64,000 nucleotides of DNA, from assembly GCF_900230185.1 (NCBI RefSeq), contig NZ_OCSR01000001.1, forward strand, positions 4,402,001 through 4,466,000, given 5' to 3'. The stretch comes from Burkholderia sp. OK233 (GTDB lineage Bacteria; Pseudomonadota; Gammaproteobacteria; Burkholderiales; Burkholderiaceae). The notes under the pieces were generated by a model. The model was not told where the DNA came from. It did no database searches and saw only the letters and a program-made list of their open reading frames with translations. Shown here in pieces: positions 17,310 to 26,585 of this stretch (positions within the stretch are counted from its first letter, which is position 1; every line of letters starts with the position of its first letter). The position numbers and the translations under genes are program-made.

Positions 17310-18665
17310 CTATTCGGTCGGTCTGTACAACAGGACTTCACATCCGGGCGTCGTGTCCTTGAAACGGATCGACATGCCGTGCATGCCCGCCACCGCCAGC
17401 ACAAGACTCAGGCCGAGCCCGCTGCCGGGCGTGTGACGGCTCGCCTCACCGCGATAGAAGCGCCGTAGCACCGCTTGCTGTTCGGCGGGCGCGATACCTG
17501 GCCCGTCGTCCGAAACGGTGACGCCCGCGCCGGTCTTGTCGCGGAACACGGTGATCCGAACATGGCCGCCGTGCGGTGCGAACTTGATGGCGTTTTCCAC
17601 CAGATTCGCCAGTGCCTCAAATAGCAGGTTCGGATCACCCTGGATATCGAGCGGTCCTGATACCGTTCGCTGCAGCTCGAAAGCGATCTGCTTGTCCTCG
17701 GCAGTCGGATCGTAGAACTCGTAGACGTCGTCGGCAACGGCAGCCAGATCGACCGTTGTGAATCCCGCGCGGCGCACACCGCTCTCGATTTCCGAAATGC
17801 GCAGCAACGCGTTGAAGGTGCGCAGCAACCCACTCGTCTCGACGATGGTTTCATCGATTGCCGCGCGATACTCCGCTTCGGTTTTGGCGCGCCGCTGCGC
17901 ACGTTCGAGTCCGCCGAGCATCCGTGTGAGCGGGGTGCGCAGATCGTGTGCAATCGCATCGCACACGCCTTTGACCTCGTTCATGAGTCGTTCGATTTCG
18001 TCGAGCATACCGTTGACGACGCCGACGAGGCGATCCACGTCGTCGCGTTTCGAATGCACCGGCAGACGCCTGCTGAGATTACCGGCGACGATTTCCTCGA
18101 TCGAGGCGGTCACCGCGTCGAGCCGTCGCATTGCGGAAATGCCGATCAGGCTCGCCCCGACCAGGCCGATCACGAGCGTGATCATGGCGGTGGAAAGCAG
18201 CGCATGCAGCAGCTCTTCGTCGAAGTGGTCGAGCTCGCGGGTGTTCTGGCATTGCAACGCAATGCGGTTATCCGGCACGCGCGCGGCGATGCAACGGCCG
18301 GGCGGGTGGCCGGGCAGCTTCGCGAGCCGCATGGAAAACGGTTGGCCGAAAACGGGGATAGCCGGCTGATCGCCCGCGTAGCCGCCGGCAAGATGTTTGC
18401 CTGTAGCGTCGAACAGACCGAACGGGCGCTGATGGCGCGGGTCGAACTGGTTTTGATGTTCGAATCGCGCGACCAGCTCGTCCGGTGCTTCGCGTTGCAA
18501 CTGTGCGTGCTCGCGCATCAGCCAGTCGTCGATGCGCTCCTGTTCGAAGCCGGTGATCTCGCGGTACAGGTAGCCGAACAGCAGTATCGCGATCACGCCG
18601 AATAACATCAGAAACAGCGTGGCGAGGCGAAAGCCGGTGGTGCGGTGCAGGTCAGTCAGGCGCAT
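17310..18665 (-). CDS. Two-component sensor histidine kinase
   Basis: A 451-aa kinase partnered with the response regulator at 18652. The N-terminal helix LATLFLMLFGVIAILLFGYLY, a periplasmic loop of about 130 residues (with two Cys, in GRCIAA and LQCQN) and a second helix TLVIGLVGASLIGISAM define the sensor. A HAMP domain follows (RRLDAVTASIEEIVAGNLSRRL). The phosphoacceptor His is in CDAIAHDLRTPLTR (about residue 240). The ATPase domain has the N box NLVENAIKFAPHGG, G1 DDGPGIAP and G2 GSGLGLSLV. It is of the QseC/PmrB/CusS-like class. Its start overlaps the regulator gene by 14 bases. The stimulus is not evident. Confidence 0.9.
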   Translation of the reverse strand: MRLTDLHRTTGFRLATLFLMLFGVIAILLFGYLYREITGFEQERIDDWLMREHAQLQREAPDELVARFEHQNQFDPRHQRPFGLFDATGKHLAGGYAGDQPAIPVFGQPFSMRLAKLPGHPPGRCIAARVPDNRIALQCQNTRELDHFDEELLHALLSTAMITLVIGLVGASLIGISAMRRLDAVTASIEEIVAGNLSRRLPVHSKRDDVDRLVGVVNGMLDEIERLMNEVKGVCDAIAHDLRTPLTRMLGGLERAQRRAKTEAEYRAAIDETIVETSGLLRTFNALLRISEIESGVRRAGFTTVDLAAVADDVYEFYDPTAEDKQIAFELQRTVSGPLDIQGDPNLLFEALANLVENAIKFAPHGGHVRITVFRDKTGAGVTVSDDGPGIAPAEQQAVLRRFYRGEASRHTPGSGLGLSLVLAVAGMHGMSIRFKDTTPGCEVLLYRPTE

Positions 18666-19335
18666 GGAGCATGTACCCTGAACCGCGCACGGTATCGATC
18701 ATCGGAGCCGTCCCGTCCGGGTCGAGCTTCTTTCTCAGGCGGCTGATGTGCACGTCGATCACATTGGTCCGCTCGTCCAGCCGGTAATCCCATACCGCTT
18801 CGAACAGCATGGTGCGGCTCACCACCTGGCCCTCATGCTGCATCAGGTACTCGAGCAGCCGGTATTCGCGTGGCAGGAGCGGCACCGGACGGCCGGCGCA
18901 GCTCACTTCGCGCTTGAGCGGATCGAGACGCAATGGGCCGACCTGGTATTCCTGCACACCGGGCGCCGCTTCGCGCCGACGCATCAGCGCGTCGAGCCGT
19001 GCGGTCAGCTCGATGAATTCGAACGGCTTGGTCAGATAATCGTCGCCACCGGCGCGCAGACCGCGCACACGTTCGTCGACCGCGGAGAGCGCGCTCAGAA
19101 TCAACACCGGCGTGAGCACGCCGGCGCTGCGCAACGCAGCCAGCATGCCGAGCCCTTCGAGTCCGCCCGGCAACATGCGATCGAGCACGATGGCGTCATA
19201 ACTGTTGGCGACCGCAAGCATCAAACCGTCGCGGCCCGTGCTCGCGGTCTGCACCTTGCAGCCGTGATCGGTCAGCGCTTCAACGATCTCTGCGAGGGTT
19301 TGCCCGTCGTCTTCGACGACCAATACGTTCGACAT
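18652..19335 (-). CDS. OmpR-family response regulator
   Basis: A 227-aa regulator. The receiver domain has the acidic pair in VVEDD, the phosphorylated Asp (about D52) in DAIVLDRMLP, a switch Ser in VLILSALS and the Lys in YLTKPFEF. A winged-helix output domain follows, with VSRTMLFEAVWDYRLDERTNVIDVHISRLRKKLD. It is translated just before the kinase gene on the same transcript. It is divergent from the second response regulator at 19497 across a 161-bp gap that contains the palindrome at 19452. Confidence 0.92.
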   Translation of the reverse strand: MSNVLVVEDDGQTLAEIVEALTDHGCKVQTASTGRDGLMLAVANSYDAIVLDRMLPGGLEGLGMLAALRSAGVLTPVLILSALSAVDERVRGLRAGGDDYLTKPFEFIELTARLDALMRRREAAPGVQEYQVGPLRLDPLKREVSCAGRPVPLLPREYRLLEYLMQHEGQVVSRTMLFEAVWDYRLDERTNVIDVHISRLRKKLDPDGTAPMIDTVRGSGYMLHAPD

Positions 19336-19451
19336 GCATTTTTCCAGAAGTGAGCGCGCGGCGAGCCTGTGCGAGCCGGCCGTTTACACTACGCGCGTAC
19401 CTACGATGTCCCGAAGTATGCCGCGCGAAGCCGGACAGGCATTTCGCGCCA

Positions 19452-19471
19452 ACATTAAAAAATTTTAATGT
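19452..19471. promoter_or_regulatory. AT-rich palindrome in the divergent regulator promoter
   Basis: ACATTAAAA-AA-TTTTAATGT is a perfect 9-bp dyad 26 bases before the regulator start at 19497, in the gap between the two divergent response regulator genes. Its core ATTAAA-N4-TTTAAT occurs again at 20235 before the efflux operon. It may be an OmpR-type operator and may also overlap a -10 element. Confidence 0.55.
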
Positions 19472-19496
19472 AAGCCCTCATCGAACTGTTTAGCGC

Positions 19497-20174
19497 ATGC
19501 GAATCCTGCTGATCGACGACGATGCGCGCGCCAGCCACTTTCTCGCGCGTGGCTTGAGCGAAAGCGGTCTCATTGTCGACACCGTGGCCGACGGTGCGAC
19601 CGGGCTCGCCTACGCGCGCGAGGGCATTTACGATGTGATTGTGACCGATCGGCTCCTGCCGGCGCTCGACGGCATCGCTCTCGTGCAGCAATTGCGCGCC
19701 GGCGGCGATACCACGCCGGTGCTGATGCTGTCCGCGGTTGGTGGGCTGAACGAACGCGTGGAGGGCATCCGCGCCGGTTGCGACGATTACCTCGTGAAGC
19801 CGTATGCCTTCGTCGAAGTACTGGCGAGAATCGAGGCGCTCGCGCGGCGCGCGGATCGCAGCAGGATGAGCGAGCGGCTCGAATGCGCGGATCTGGTGCT
19901 CGACACCCGGGCGCGAACCGCGACGCGTGGCGGCCGCGATCTGCGCCTGCAGCATCGCGAGTTTCTGCTGCTCGAATGCCTGGCGCGGCGCGAAGGCCAG
20001 GTCGTGACGCGCAGCATGCTGCTCGAGGCGGCGTGGAACTACGATTTCGAACCGCGCGGCAATATCATCGATATGCACATGCATCGGCTGCGGGCGAAGG
20101 TGGATCGCGATTTTCCAGTGGCGCTGATTCATACGGTGGTGGGTGCGGGTTATGTGCTGAACCCGGCGCCTTAG
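19497..20174 (+). CDS. OmpR-family response regulator without adjacent own kinase
   Basis: A 225-aa regulator. The receiver domain has LLIDDDA, the phosphorylated Asp (about D51) in VIVTDRLLPALDG, LMLSAVGG and YLVKPYAF. The winged helix is VVTRSMLLEAAWNYDFEPRGNIIDMHMHRLRAKVD. The nearest kinase (17310) is encoded with a different regulator, so this protein either shares that kinase or is an orphan. It lies directly upstream of and in the same direction as the RND efflux operon, and a common palindrome stands before both. It most likely activates the efflux genes. The ATG at 19497 lacks a strong ribosome site. Confidence 0.9.
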   Translation: MRILLIDDDARASHFLARGLSESGLIVDTVADGATGLAYAREGIYDVIVTDRLLPALDGIALVQQLRAGGDTTPVLMLSAVGGLNERVEGIRAGCDDYLVKPYAFVEVLARIEALARRADRSRMSERLECADLVLDTRARTATRGGRDLRLQHREFLLLECLARREGQVVTRSMLLEAAWNYDFEPRGNIIDMHMHRLRAKVDRDFPVALIHTVVGAGYVLNPAP

Positions 20175-20234
20175 GCGCCTTTAGGCGAGATTGATGGCTT
20201 CGTGTGCGCGCGCTCCGACTGCGTGGTGCGGCGC

Positions 20235-20250
20235 ATTAAATTTTTTTAAT
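20235..20250. promoter_or_regulatory. Second copy of the ATTAAA-N4-TTTAAT motif, before the efflux operon
   Basis: ATTAAA-TTTT-TTTAAT lies 73-88 bases upstream of the outer membrane factor start at 20323. It shares the outer hexamers and the spacing with the palindrome at 19452, in an otherwise GC-rich sequence. It is the likely regulator site or an UP/-35-like element of the efflux promoter. Confidence 0.5.
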
Positions 20251-20322
20251 TATTGGGCGAAAGCGCCGACAGGACCCGCTGACTAATCTGGCGACATTCC
20301 CATGTTGCCGGAGCGTTCTCCA

Positions 20323-21804
20323 ATGTCAGGGCTGCCCCGTTCGGCGCTGTTCTCGCGCGTCGTCAGTCCTCGTGCGCCTCATCTAGCGGTGCGCGCTGTC
20401 GTATATGCCGCGGTCTGCGCGCTGGGCGTCGCGGTTCTGGCCGGGTGCTCGCTCGTGCCGGCCTATCAGCGGCCGAGTTCGCCGCTCGCGCAGCGCTTCG
20501 ACGGCGCGGCGAGTTCGTCGCTCGCCGATACCGTTCCTGTCAGGAGCGGCTGGTGGCAGGAATATCACGACCCCGCGCTCGATGCGCTGGTCGAGCGCAG
20601 CCTGGGCAACAACTTCACATTGGCGTCCGCGATTGCGAGCGTCGAACAGGCGCGCGGCAACGCCGAGAAAGCCGGCGCGCCGCAGTATCCGTCGCTGTCG
20701 CTCGGCGCTACCTTCGACCGCAGTCACCAGGGGCGTGGCTCGACCACCAAGACCCAGAGCCTGTTCGCCGAAGCCAGTTACGAGGTCGACTTCTGGGGCT
20801 TCAACGCCGCCAATGCCAGCGCGGCGGACCTCCTCGCGCGCGCGTCTGAGTTTGATCGTGACACGGTGGCGTTGACGCTGACCGCATCGGTGGCGGACAC
20901 GTATTTCCAGGTGCAGAGCCTGCGCCGCCGTCTGGAGATCGCACGGTCCATCTCCGACGATGCCGCGCACATTCTGCAGTTGTTGCTTGCGCAACAGGAG
21001 GCGGGTGTCGCGACCGAGCTACAGGTGCAGCAGCAGCGCAATGCGCTCGCCACCTTCCAGGCGGCGGTGCCTGCGTTGCAACAGCAACTGGACATCAACA
21101 TCCATGCGCTCGCCGTGCTGGTGGGCACCGCGCCCGAGCAGTTCACGGTCAACGACACCGCGCTCGCCGGCATCGCCATTCCGCAACCGCGTCCGAATCT
21201 GCCGGCCAGCCTGCTGGAAACGCGCCCCGATATCCGCTCGAAAGAGGCGCAGTTGCAGTCGGCTAACGAGAGCGTCGGCGCGGCGCGAGCGGCTTTCCTG
21301 CCGAACATCGTGCTGACCGCCGACGGCGGGCTCAGCAGCAAGTCCCTTTCGCATTTCCTGTCGAGTCCGTTTGCGAGCCTCGCCACGTCGCTGGCCGCGC
21401 CGCTGTTCGACGGCGGCGCGCTGCATGGTCAGTTGCACGCAAGTCGGGCGGCCGAAGCAAAGGGCGTCGCCGATTACCGGCAGGCCGTGGTAACTGCGCT
21501 GCAGGACGTCGAGGACTCGCTCTCGGCGGCACAACAGCAACAGCTCGCGGAAGCCGCCGACCAGACCGCCACCGACGCCGCCCGCAAAGCCGCCACGCTC
21601 GCGCAAGCCCAATACAAGCTCGGCACCGTCGACTTTCTGACCGTACTCGACGCCCAACGCACGCTCTTTCAAGCCGAAGACACGCTGGTCCAGGCGCGGC
21701 TCGCGCGGTTGCAAGCGTCGGTGAGCCTGTTTCGCGCGTTCGGCGGCGGCTTCGGCGTGACCGATAGCAGCACCGCTTCCACTTCTACGCCTTCCCGCTC
21801 ATGA
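20323..21804 (+). CDS. RND efflux outer membrane lipoprotein (NodT/OprM family)
   Basis: A 493-aa outer membrane factor that forms the exit duct of a tripartite pump. The signal peptide ends in the lipobox LAGC (about residue 43 is the acylated Cys). The repeated TolC-type halves each have a long helical segment, with GWWQEYHDPALDALVERSL opening the first, and LLETRPDIRSKEAQLQSANESV marking the second repeat typical of NodT proteins. ATG 20323 was chosen because GGAGCG lies eight bases upstream; the ATG at 20302 has none. Its stop overlaps the next gene's start in ATGA. Confidence 0.93.
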   Translation: MSGLPRSALFSRVVSPRAPHLAVRAVVYAAVCALGVAVLAGCSLVPAYQRPSSPLAQRFDGAASSSLADTVPVRSGWWQEYHDPALDALVERSLGNNFTLASAIASVEQARGNAEKAGAPQYPSLSLGATFDRSHQGRGSTTKTQSLFAEASYEVDFWGFNAANASAADLLARASEFDRDTVALTLTASVADTYFQVQSLRRRLEIARSISDDAAHILQLLLAQQEAGVATELQVQQQRNALATFQAAVPALQQQLDINIHALAVLVGTAPEQFTVNDTALAGIAIPQPRPNLPASLLETRPDIRSKEAQLQSANESVGAARAAFLPNIVLTADGGLSSKSLSHFLSSPFASLATSLAAPLFDGGALHGQLHASRAAEAKGVADYRQAVVTALQDVEDSLSAAQQQQLAEAADQTATDAARKAATLAQAQYKLGTVDFLTVLDAQRTLFQAEDTLVQARLARLQASVSLFRAFGGGFGVTDSSTASTSTPSRS

Positions 21805-23012
21805 AACCTGCTGATCTTCCGAACCACGAGGCGCCCCGCGCACGCCGTCGCGCGCCGCTCGTGGTGGCGTGCGTTGTCCTTACCGTGATTCTTGTCGCGT
21901 GGTTATGGCCGAGGCATCCGGCCGTCAAGCCCGTGGCTGCGGTGCCGGTCAACGCCGGCCATCCGGTGAAAAGCGACTTTCCGATTCGCGTGGCCGCAGT
22001 GGGCACGGTCCTGGCGCTCAATACCGTGGACGTCAAAGTGCGTGTGGACGGCCAGTTGCAGCGCGTCGCCTTCAATGAAGGGCAGGACGTGAAGGCAGGC
22101 CAGTTGCTCGCCCAACTCGACCAGGGCCCGCTTACTGCGCAATTGCATCAAGCCGAAGCGGCGCAACGCAAGGATCAGGCCTCGCTCGATAACGCGAAGC
22201 TCGATCTGGCGCGTTACTCGAAGCTGGTCGGCATCGGTGCGGCGACCACCCAGGCCGTGGACACCGCGAAGGCGCAAGTCGAAGCACTCGCCGCCACGGT
22301 CGCGGCAGACGCAGCGCTGGTGCAGAGCGACCGCCTGCAACTGAGCTTCACCACGCTCTTCGCGCCGTTCACCGGGCGTGTGGGCGCGCGCGAGGCCGAC
22401 ATCGGCGCGATCGTGCATCCCACCGACACGACCGGCATTGTCACCGTCACGCAGATGGAGCCGATTACCGTGTTGTTCTCCGTGCCGCAAGACGTGCTGC
22501 CCGATTTGCTCGCGAATCAGGCGGCCGCGCCTTTGGCGGTGAACGTCACCACGCGTGCCGGCAGCACAGCGCTTGCCGACGGCACGCTCGTGTTCATCGA
22601 CAGTACGGTCGATCCCACCACGGGGCAGATCAAACTCAAGGCCTCGTTCACCAACAAGGACCGCAAGCTGTGGCCGGGCGAGCTGGTGAATGCGCGCGTG
22701 CTGTTGCGCACCGATACGCAGCGGCTCGCCGTGCCGAGCCGCGCGGTGGTGAACACGCAGAACGGCACGCAGCTGTACGTGATCAACACGAATGGCACAG
22801 CGCAGATGCGTCCGGTGCAAACCGGCGTGACGGTCGACGGTATGACGGAAATTCGCAGCGGCGTCGCGCCTGCGGACCTCGTTGTGTTCGATGGACAAAG
22901 CCGCTTGAACCCAGGCGTGCGCGTGGCGGCGACCACGGTGCCGACGGCGGCCCAGGCACCGGCTAACGCAAACTCGGCGGACAGCCAGGCTAATCAGGAC
23001 AATCCGTCATGA
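21801..23012 (+). CDS. RND efflux periplasmic adaptor (membrane fusion protein)
   Basis: A 403-aa MdtA-like adaptor. The N-terminal anchor is APLVVACVVLTVILVAWLW. The lipoyl half-motifs VDVKVRVDGQLQRVAFNEGQDVKAGQLLAQLD and FTTLFAPFTGRVGAREADIGAIV flank a helical hairpin of about 90 residues (QLHQAEAAQRKDQASLDNAKLDLARYSKL). The beta-barrel and proximal domains follow (VDPTTGQIKLKASFTNKDRKLWPGELVNARVLL). A low-complexity Ala/Asn/Gln tail ends the protein. It overlaps both neighbours by four bases, so the three pump genes are translationally coupled. Confidence 0.94.
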   Translation: MKPADLPNHEAPRARRRAPLVVACVVLTVILVAWLWPRHPAVKPVAAVPVNAGHPVKSDFPIRVAAVGTVLALNTVDVKVRVDGQLQRVAFNEGQDVKAGQLLAQLDQGPLTAQLHQAEAAQRKDQASLDNAKLDLARYSKLVGIGAATTQAVDTAKAQVEALAATVAADAALVQSDRLQLSFTTLFAPFTGRVGAREADIGAIVHPTDTTGIVTVTQMEPITVLFSVPQDVLPDLLANQAAAPLAVNVTTRAGSTALADGTLVFIDSTVDPTTGQIKLKASFTNKDRKLWPGELVNARVLLRTDTQRLAVPSRAVVNTQNGTQLYVINTNGTAQMRPVQTGVTVDGMTEIRSGVAPADLVVFDGQSRLNPGVRVAATTVPTAAQAPANANSADSQANQDNPS

Positions 23013-26000
23013 GCCTGATGGAACGGTTCATCAAGCGGCGCATCGCGACCAGTTTTCTTGCCATCGCGGTGCTGCTGGCTGGCGCGGTGGCGTATTTTCT
23101 GCTGCCGGTCGCGCCCTTGCCGCAAGTCGACTTCCCGACCATCCAGGTCGTGGCGAAGTTGCCGGGTGCGAGTGCGGAGACCATGGCGACGTCGGTAGCG
23201 ACGCCACTCGAGCGGCAACTCTCGTTGATTGCGGGCATCACGCAGATGACGTCCTCGAGCTCGCTGGGTACCACCAACATCGCCGTGCAGTTCGACTTGT
23301 CGCGCGATATCAACGGCGCGGCGCAGGATGTGCAGACGGCGATCAACGCTGCCGGCGGCACCCTGCCAAAGAATCTGCCGAACCCGCCGACCTATGAAAA
23401 GGTCAATCCGGCCGACTTCACCTTGCTGTCACTGGCCCTGACGTCCCCATCGCTCACGCTTACGCAACTCGACAGTTACGCCGAGGACTATCTGGCGCAG
23501 CAGATCTCGCAGATGCCAGGCGTAGGTCTCGTCGATTTCCATGGCCAGCAGCGGCCTGCCGTGCGTATTCAACTCGATCCCGACAAGCTCACCGCACGCG
23601 GCCTCACGCTGGAAGACGTGCGCTCGATCGTCGGCGTGCAGACGGTGAACGCGCCGAAGGGCAGCCTGAACGGCCCGGATCGCTCCGTGATTTTCAATGC
23701 GACCGATCAGATCACGACCGCCTCGGCGTATCGCGATCTGGTGGTCGCGTATAAGAACGGCGCGCCGATTCGCGTATCCGATCTCGGCACCGTTCTGAAC
23801 GCCGCCGAAGACAACCAGCAGGCCGCATGGCTTCAGCACGAACGCGCGATCATCCTCGATATCCACAAGCAGCCTGGCTACAACGTCGTACAGACGATCG
23901 CCAACATCAAGGCGAAGCTGCCTGCGCTGCAAGCGACGCTGCCCGCGGCCGCGCATCTGCATGTGGTGGGCGATCGCACGCAGACCATCAATGCATCGGT
24001 GCACGACGTGCAGTTCACGCTGATGCTGACGGTCGCGCTTGTCGTGATGGTCATCTTCTCGTTTCTGCGCAACGTGTGGGCGACGATCATTCCGAGCCTG
24101 ACGATTCCTTTGTCGCTGGTCGCCACATTCGGCGTGATGTATCTGCTCGGCTATAGCCTCGACAATCTGTCGCTGATGGGGCTGACCATCGCGGTGGGCT
24201 TCGTGGTGGACGATGCGATCGTCGTGATCGAAAACGTGATGCGGCATGTCGAGGAGGGCGTGCCACGCATGAAAGCCGCGCTGCTAGGCGCGACGGAAGT
24301 GCGTTTCACCATCATTTCGATGACGATCTCGTTGATCGCGGTGTTCATCCCGATCCTGCTGATGGGTGGCATTGTCGGACGCCTGTTCCGCGAATTCGCG
24401 GTGACGGTGAGCGCGGCGATCCTGATGTCGGCGCTGGTCTCGCTAACCGTCACGCCGATGCTATGCGGCTGGCTGATCCGCTTGCCGGAGCCGGACGAAG
24501 CAGGGCGCATGCGCAAGCTCGAAGCGTGGCTCGAAAGAGGTTTTGTCGCGGTGGAACGGCGTTACGAGCGTGGTCTCGATTGGGTGCTGAATCGGCCGAA
24601 ACTGATGCTTGGCGTGACGATCACGACGATTGTCGCGACGGGCGCGCTGTTCGTTGTGATCCCGAAAGGCTTCTTCCCGCAGGAAGACTCCGGTTTGATC
24701 ATGGGTGTCGCGCAGGCCGCGCCGGATATTTCCCCGCGCGCGATGTCTTTGAAAATGCAGCAACTGGGCAATATCATCGAAGCCGACCCCGCCGTCGACA
24801 ACGTCTACTACTGGATGGGCGCGAATCCGACCGTGAGCCAGGGCCGCGTGATGATCAACCTGAAGGCGTTCGGTCAGCGCAAGGACAGCGCCGCGCAGGT
24901 GCTCAATCGTCTGAAGCCGCAGTTAGCGAAGGTGATGGGCATTTCACTGTCGATGCAGGTCCGCCAGGATATTCAGGTAGGTGGCCGTATCAGTGCCGCG
25001 CAGTATCAGTACACGCTGCAAGACCCCGATATCAACGAACTGAATCATTGGGCCGGCGTGCTGACCGACAAGCTGTCGAAATTGCCGCAACTCGCGGACG
25101 TCACCTCCGACCAGCAAGCGGCCGCTACCAGCGCGACGCTTGTAATCGATCGCACTACGGCCTCGCGCTTCGGCATCACCGCACAAGCCATCGACGACAC
25201 GCTCTACGACGCGTTCGGCCAACGGCAGATCGCCACGCTGTTCACGCAGCTGAATCAGTACCACGTTGTCGAGGAAGTCGATCCGGGTTTCCAGTTGACC
25301 ACCGACGCGCTCACGCACCTCTACGTGCGTTCGCCGCTGACGAATGAACTGGTGCCGCTCAACACGCTGGCGAAGATCGAAAACAACGTGTCGCCTATTT
25401 CGGTGAATCACCAGGGGCTATTCCCGGCTGTGACGATCTCGTTCAATCTGGCGCCGGGGCAATCGCTCGGCAATGCCGTGACGGCGATTCATCAGGCCGA
25501 AGCCGCGGCAGGCAAACCCGACAGTTTGACGGGGTCGTTCCAGGGCACGGCGCAGGCGTTCCAGGCTTCGCTTTCCAGCGAACCGTATCTGATCGCGGCG
25601 GCGCTCGTCGTGGTGTATCTGATTCTCGGCATCCTGTACGAAAGCGCAATTCATCCGCTCACCATCATTTCGACGTTGCCCTCGGCGGGGGTAGGAGCAT
25701 TGCTTGCGTTGATGCTGTGCGGCCAGGATCTCTCCATCATGGGGATGATCGGCATCATCCTGCTGATCGGTATCGTGAAGAAAAACGCCATCATGATGAT
25801 CGACTTTGCGCTCGTGGCTGAACGCGAGCAAGGATTATCGCCGCGTGAAGCGATCCGTCAGGCATGCGTACTGCGCTTCCGGCCGATCATGATGACGACG
25901 CTCGCCGCGCTGTTTGGCGCGCTGCCGCTCGCGCTGGGTCATGGCGCGGGCGCGGAATTGCGTGTCCCGCTCGGCATCGCGATTGTCGGCGGCCTGATCC

Positions 26001-26122
26001 TTTCGCAGATGCTGACGCTCTTCACGACGCCGGTGGTGCACCTGTGGTTCGATCGTTTATCGCATTGGCTGGCGAAACGGCGCGCGAAGGGCAGCATGCT
26101 CGAGCGTGAATCGGTAGGTTGA
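23009..26122 (+). CDS. RND efflux inner membrane permease (MdtB/MdtC/AcrB family)
   Basis: A 1037-aa proton-driven drug exporter with the 12-helix RND architecture. The first helix is TSFLAIAVLLAGAVAYFLLPVAPLPQVDFPTI. The proton-relay Asp pair lies in GFVVDDAIVVIENV (helix 4) and the partner Lys in IGIVKKNAIMMIDFAL (helix 10). Two large periplasmic porter/docking loops are present. The length and the LPQVDFPTIQV/LPGAS beginning place it with the MdtB/C multidrug type rather than the heavy-metal (CusA) type, which has a Met-based metal site. Substrates cannot be read from the sequence. It is the last gene of the operon. Confidence 0.94.
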   Translation: MSLMERFIKRRIATSFLAIAVLLAGAVAYFLLPVAPLPQVDFPTIQVVAKLPGASAETMATSVATPLERQLSLIAGITQMTSSSSLGTTNIAVQFDLSRDINGAAQDVQTAINAAGGTLPKNLPNPPTYEKVNPADFTLLSLALTSPSLTLTQLDSYAEDYLAQQISQMPGVGLVDFHGQQRPAVRIQLDPDKLTARGLTLEDVRSIVGVQTVNAPKGSLNGPDRSVIFNATDQITTASAYRDLVVAYKNGAPIRVSDLGTVLNAAEDNQQAAWLQHERAIILDIHKQPGYNVVQTIANIKAKLPALQATLPAAAHLHVVGDRTQTINASVHDVQFTLMLTVALVVMVIFSFLRNVWATIIPSLTIPLSLVATFGVMYLLGYSLDNLSLMGLTIAVGFVVDDAIVVIENVMRHVEEGVPRMKAALLGATEVRFTIISMTISLIAVFIPILLMGGIVGRLFREFAVTVSAAILMSALVSLTVTPMLCGWLIRLPEPDEAGRMRKLEAWLERGFVAVERRYERGLDWVLNRPKLMLGVTITTIVATGALFVVIPKGFFPQEDSGLIMGVAQAAPDISPRAMSLKMQQLGNIIEADPAVDNVYYWMGANPTVSQGRVMINLKAFGQRKDSAAQVLNRLKPQLAKVMGISLSMQVRQDIQVGGRISAAQYQYTLQDPDINELNHWAGVLTDKLSKLPQLADVTSDQQAAATSATLVIDRTTASRFGITAQAIDDTLYDAFGQRQIATLFTQLNQYHVVEEVDPGFQLTTDALTHLYVRSPLTNELVPLNTLAKIENNVSPISVNHQGLFPAVTISFNLAPGQSLGNAVTAIHQAEAAAGKPDSLTGSFQGTAQAFQASLSSEPYLIAAALVVVYLILGILYESAIHPLTIISTLPSAGVGALLALMLCGQDLSIMGMIGIILLIGIVKKNAIMMIDFALVAEREQGLSPREAIRQACVLRFRPIMMTTLAALFGALPLALGHGAGAELRVPLGIAIVGGLILSQMLTLFTTPVVHLWFDRLSHWLAKRRAKGSMLERESVG

Positions 26123-26327
26123 GCCCCAACGGCGCGCAACTGCCGGCGCGCTCGACGCTGAACTCGATGTCGACGCGGCTGTTGAGGCCGATGCTTGTGC
26201 GGTGCTTTGCCCGATTGCCTGAACGGACATCCCAATCTCCCGATAGAAAAACGTGTGTACTGCGCTCTGTCTGACGCGCCTCGATCCGGAGTGCTTGAGC
26301 AGTATATTTTTTCAAAGTTTCCATCTT

Positions 26328-26344
26328 CTTAAGGATCTCTTAAG
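26328..26344. promoter_or_regulatory. PmrA-box-like direct repeat in the 26123-26585 gap
   Basis: CTTAAG-GATCT-CTTAAG are two identical hexamers with 11-bp periodicity, matching the YTTAAK-N5-YTTAAK architecture of PmrA-type OmpR regulator boxes. It lies about 240 bases before the exported protein gene at 26586 and about 200 bases after the RND permease. The rest of the 463-bp gap shows an A/T-rich tract at 26309-26360 and no convincing gene. Confidence 0.5.
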
Positions 26345-26585
26345 GAGAGTAAAAAAAGCCAAAAGGTTCTCGCCCGCACTCGGCACAGACCGGCACTCCC
26401 TTCACTGGAAAGGACAGCGACGCGCTTTGCAGACGCCTGGAGACATACCAGTCGGCGCGGTTTTACGTGCCGTCACCGTTCAGTCACGCGCGCATGTTTC
26501 TATCTATTACGTTTCATTACCGGCTACCTCGCAAATGTCGGTGCCCCTGCCTTCCCACCCCGCATACCTGTTTCAGGAGACGAAC

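Noticed and set aside
26253..26585. Upstream extension of the exported propeller protein and possible coding of the 26123-26585 gap
   Set aside because: The extension lacks a ribosome site and places the signal peptide internally; the gap contains the CTTAAG repeat and AT-rich promoter-like sequence.
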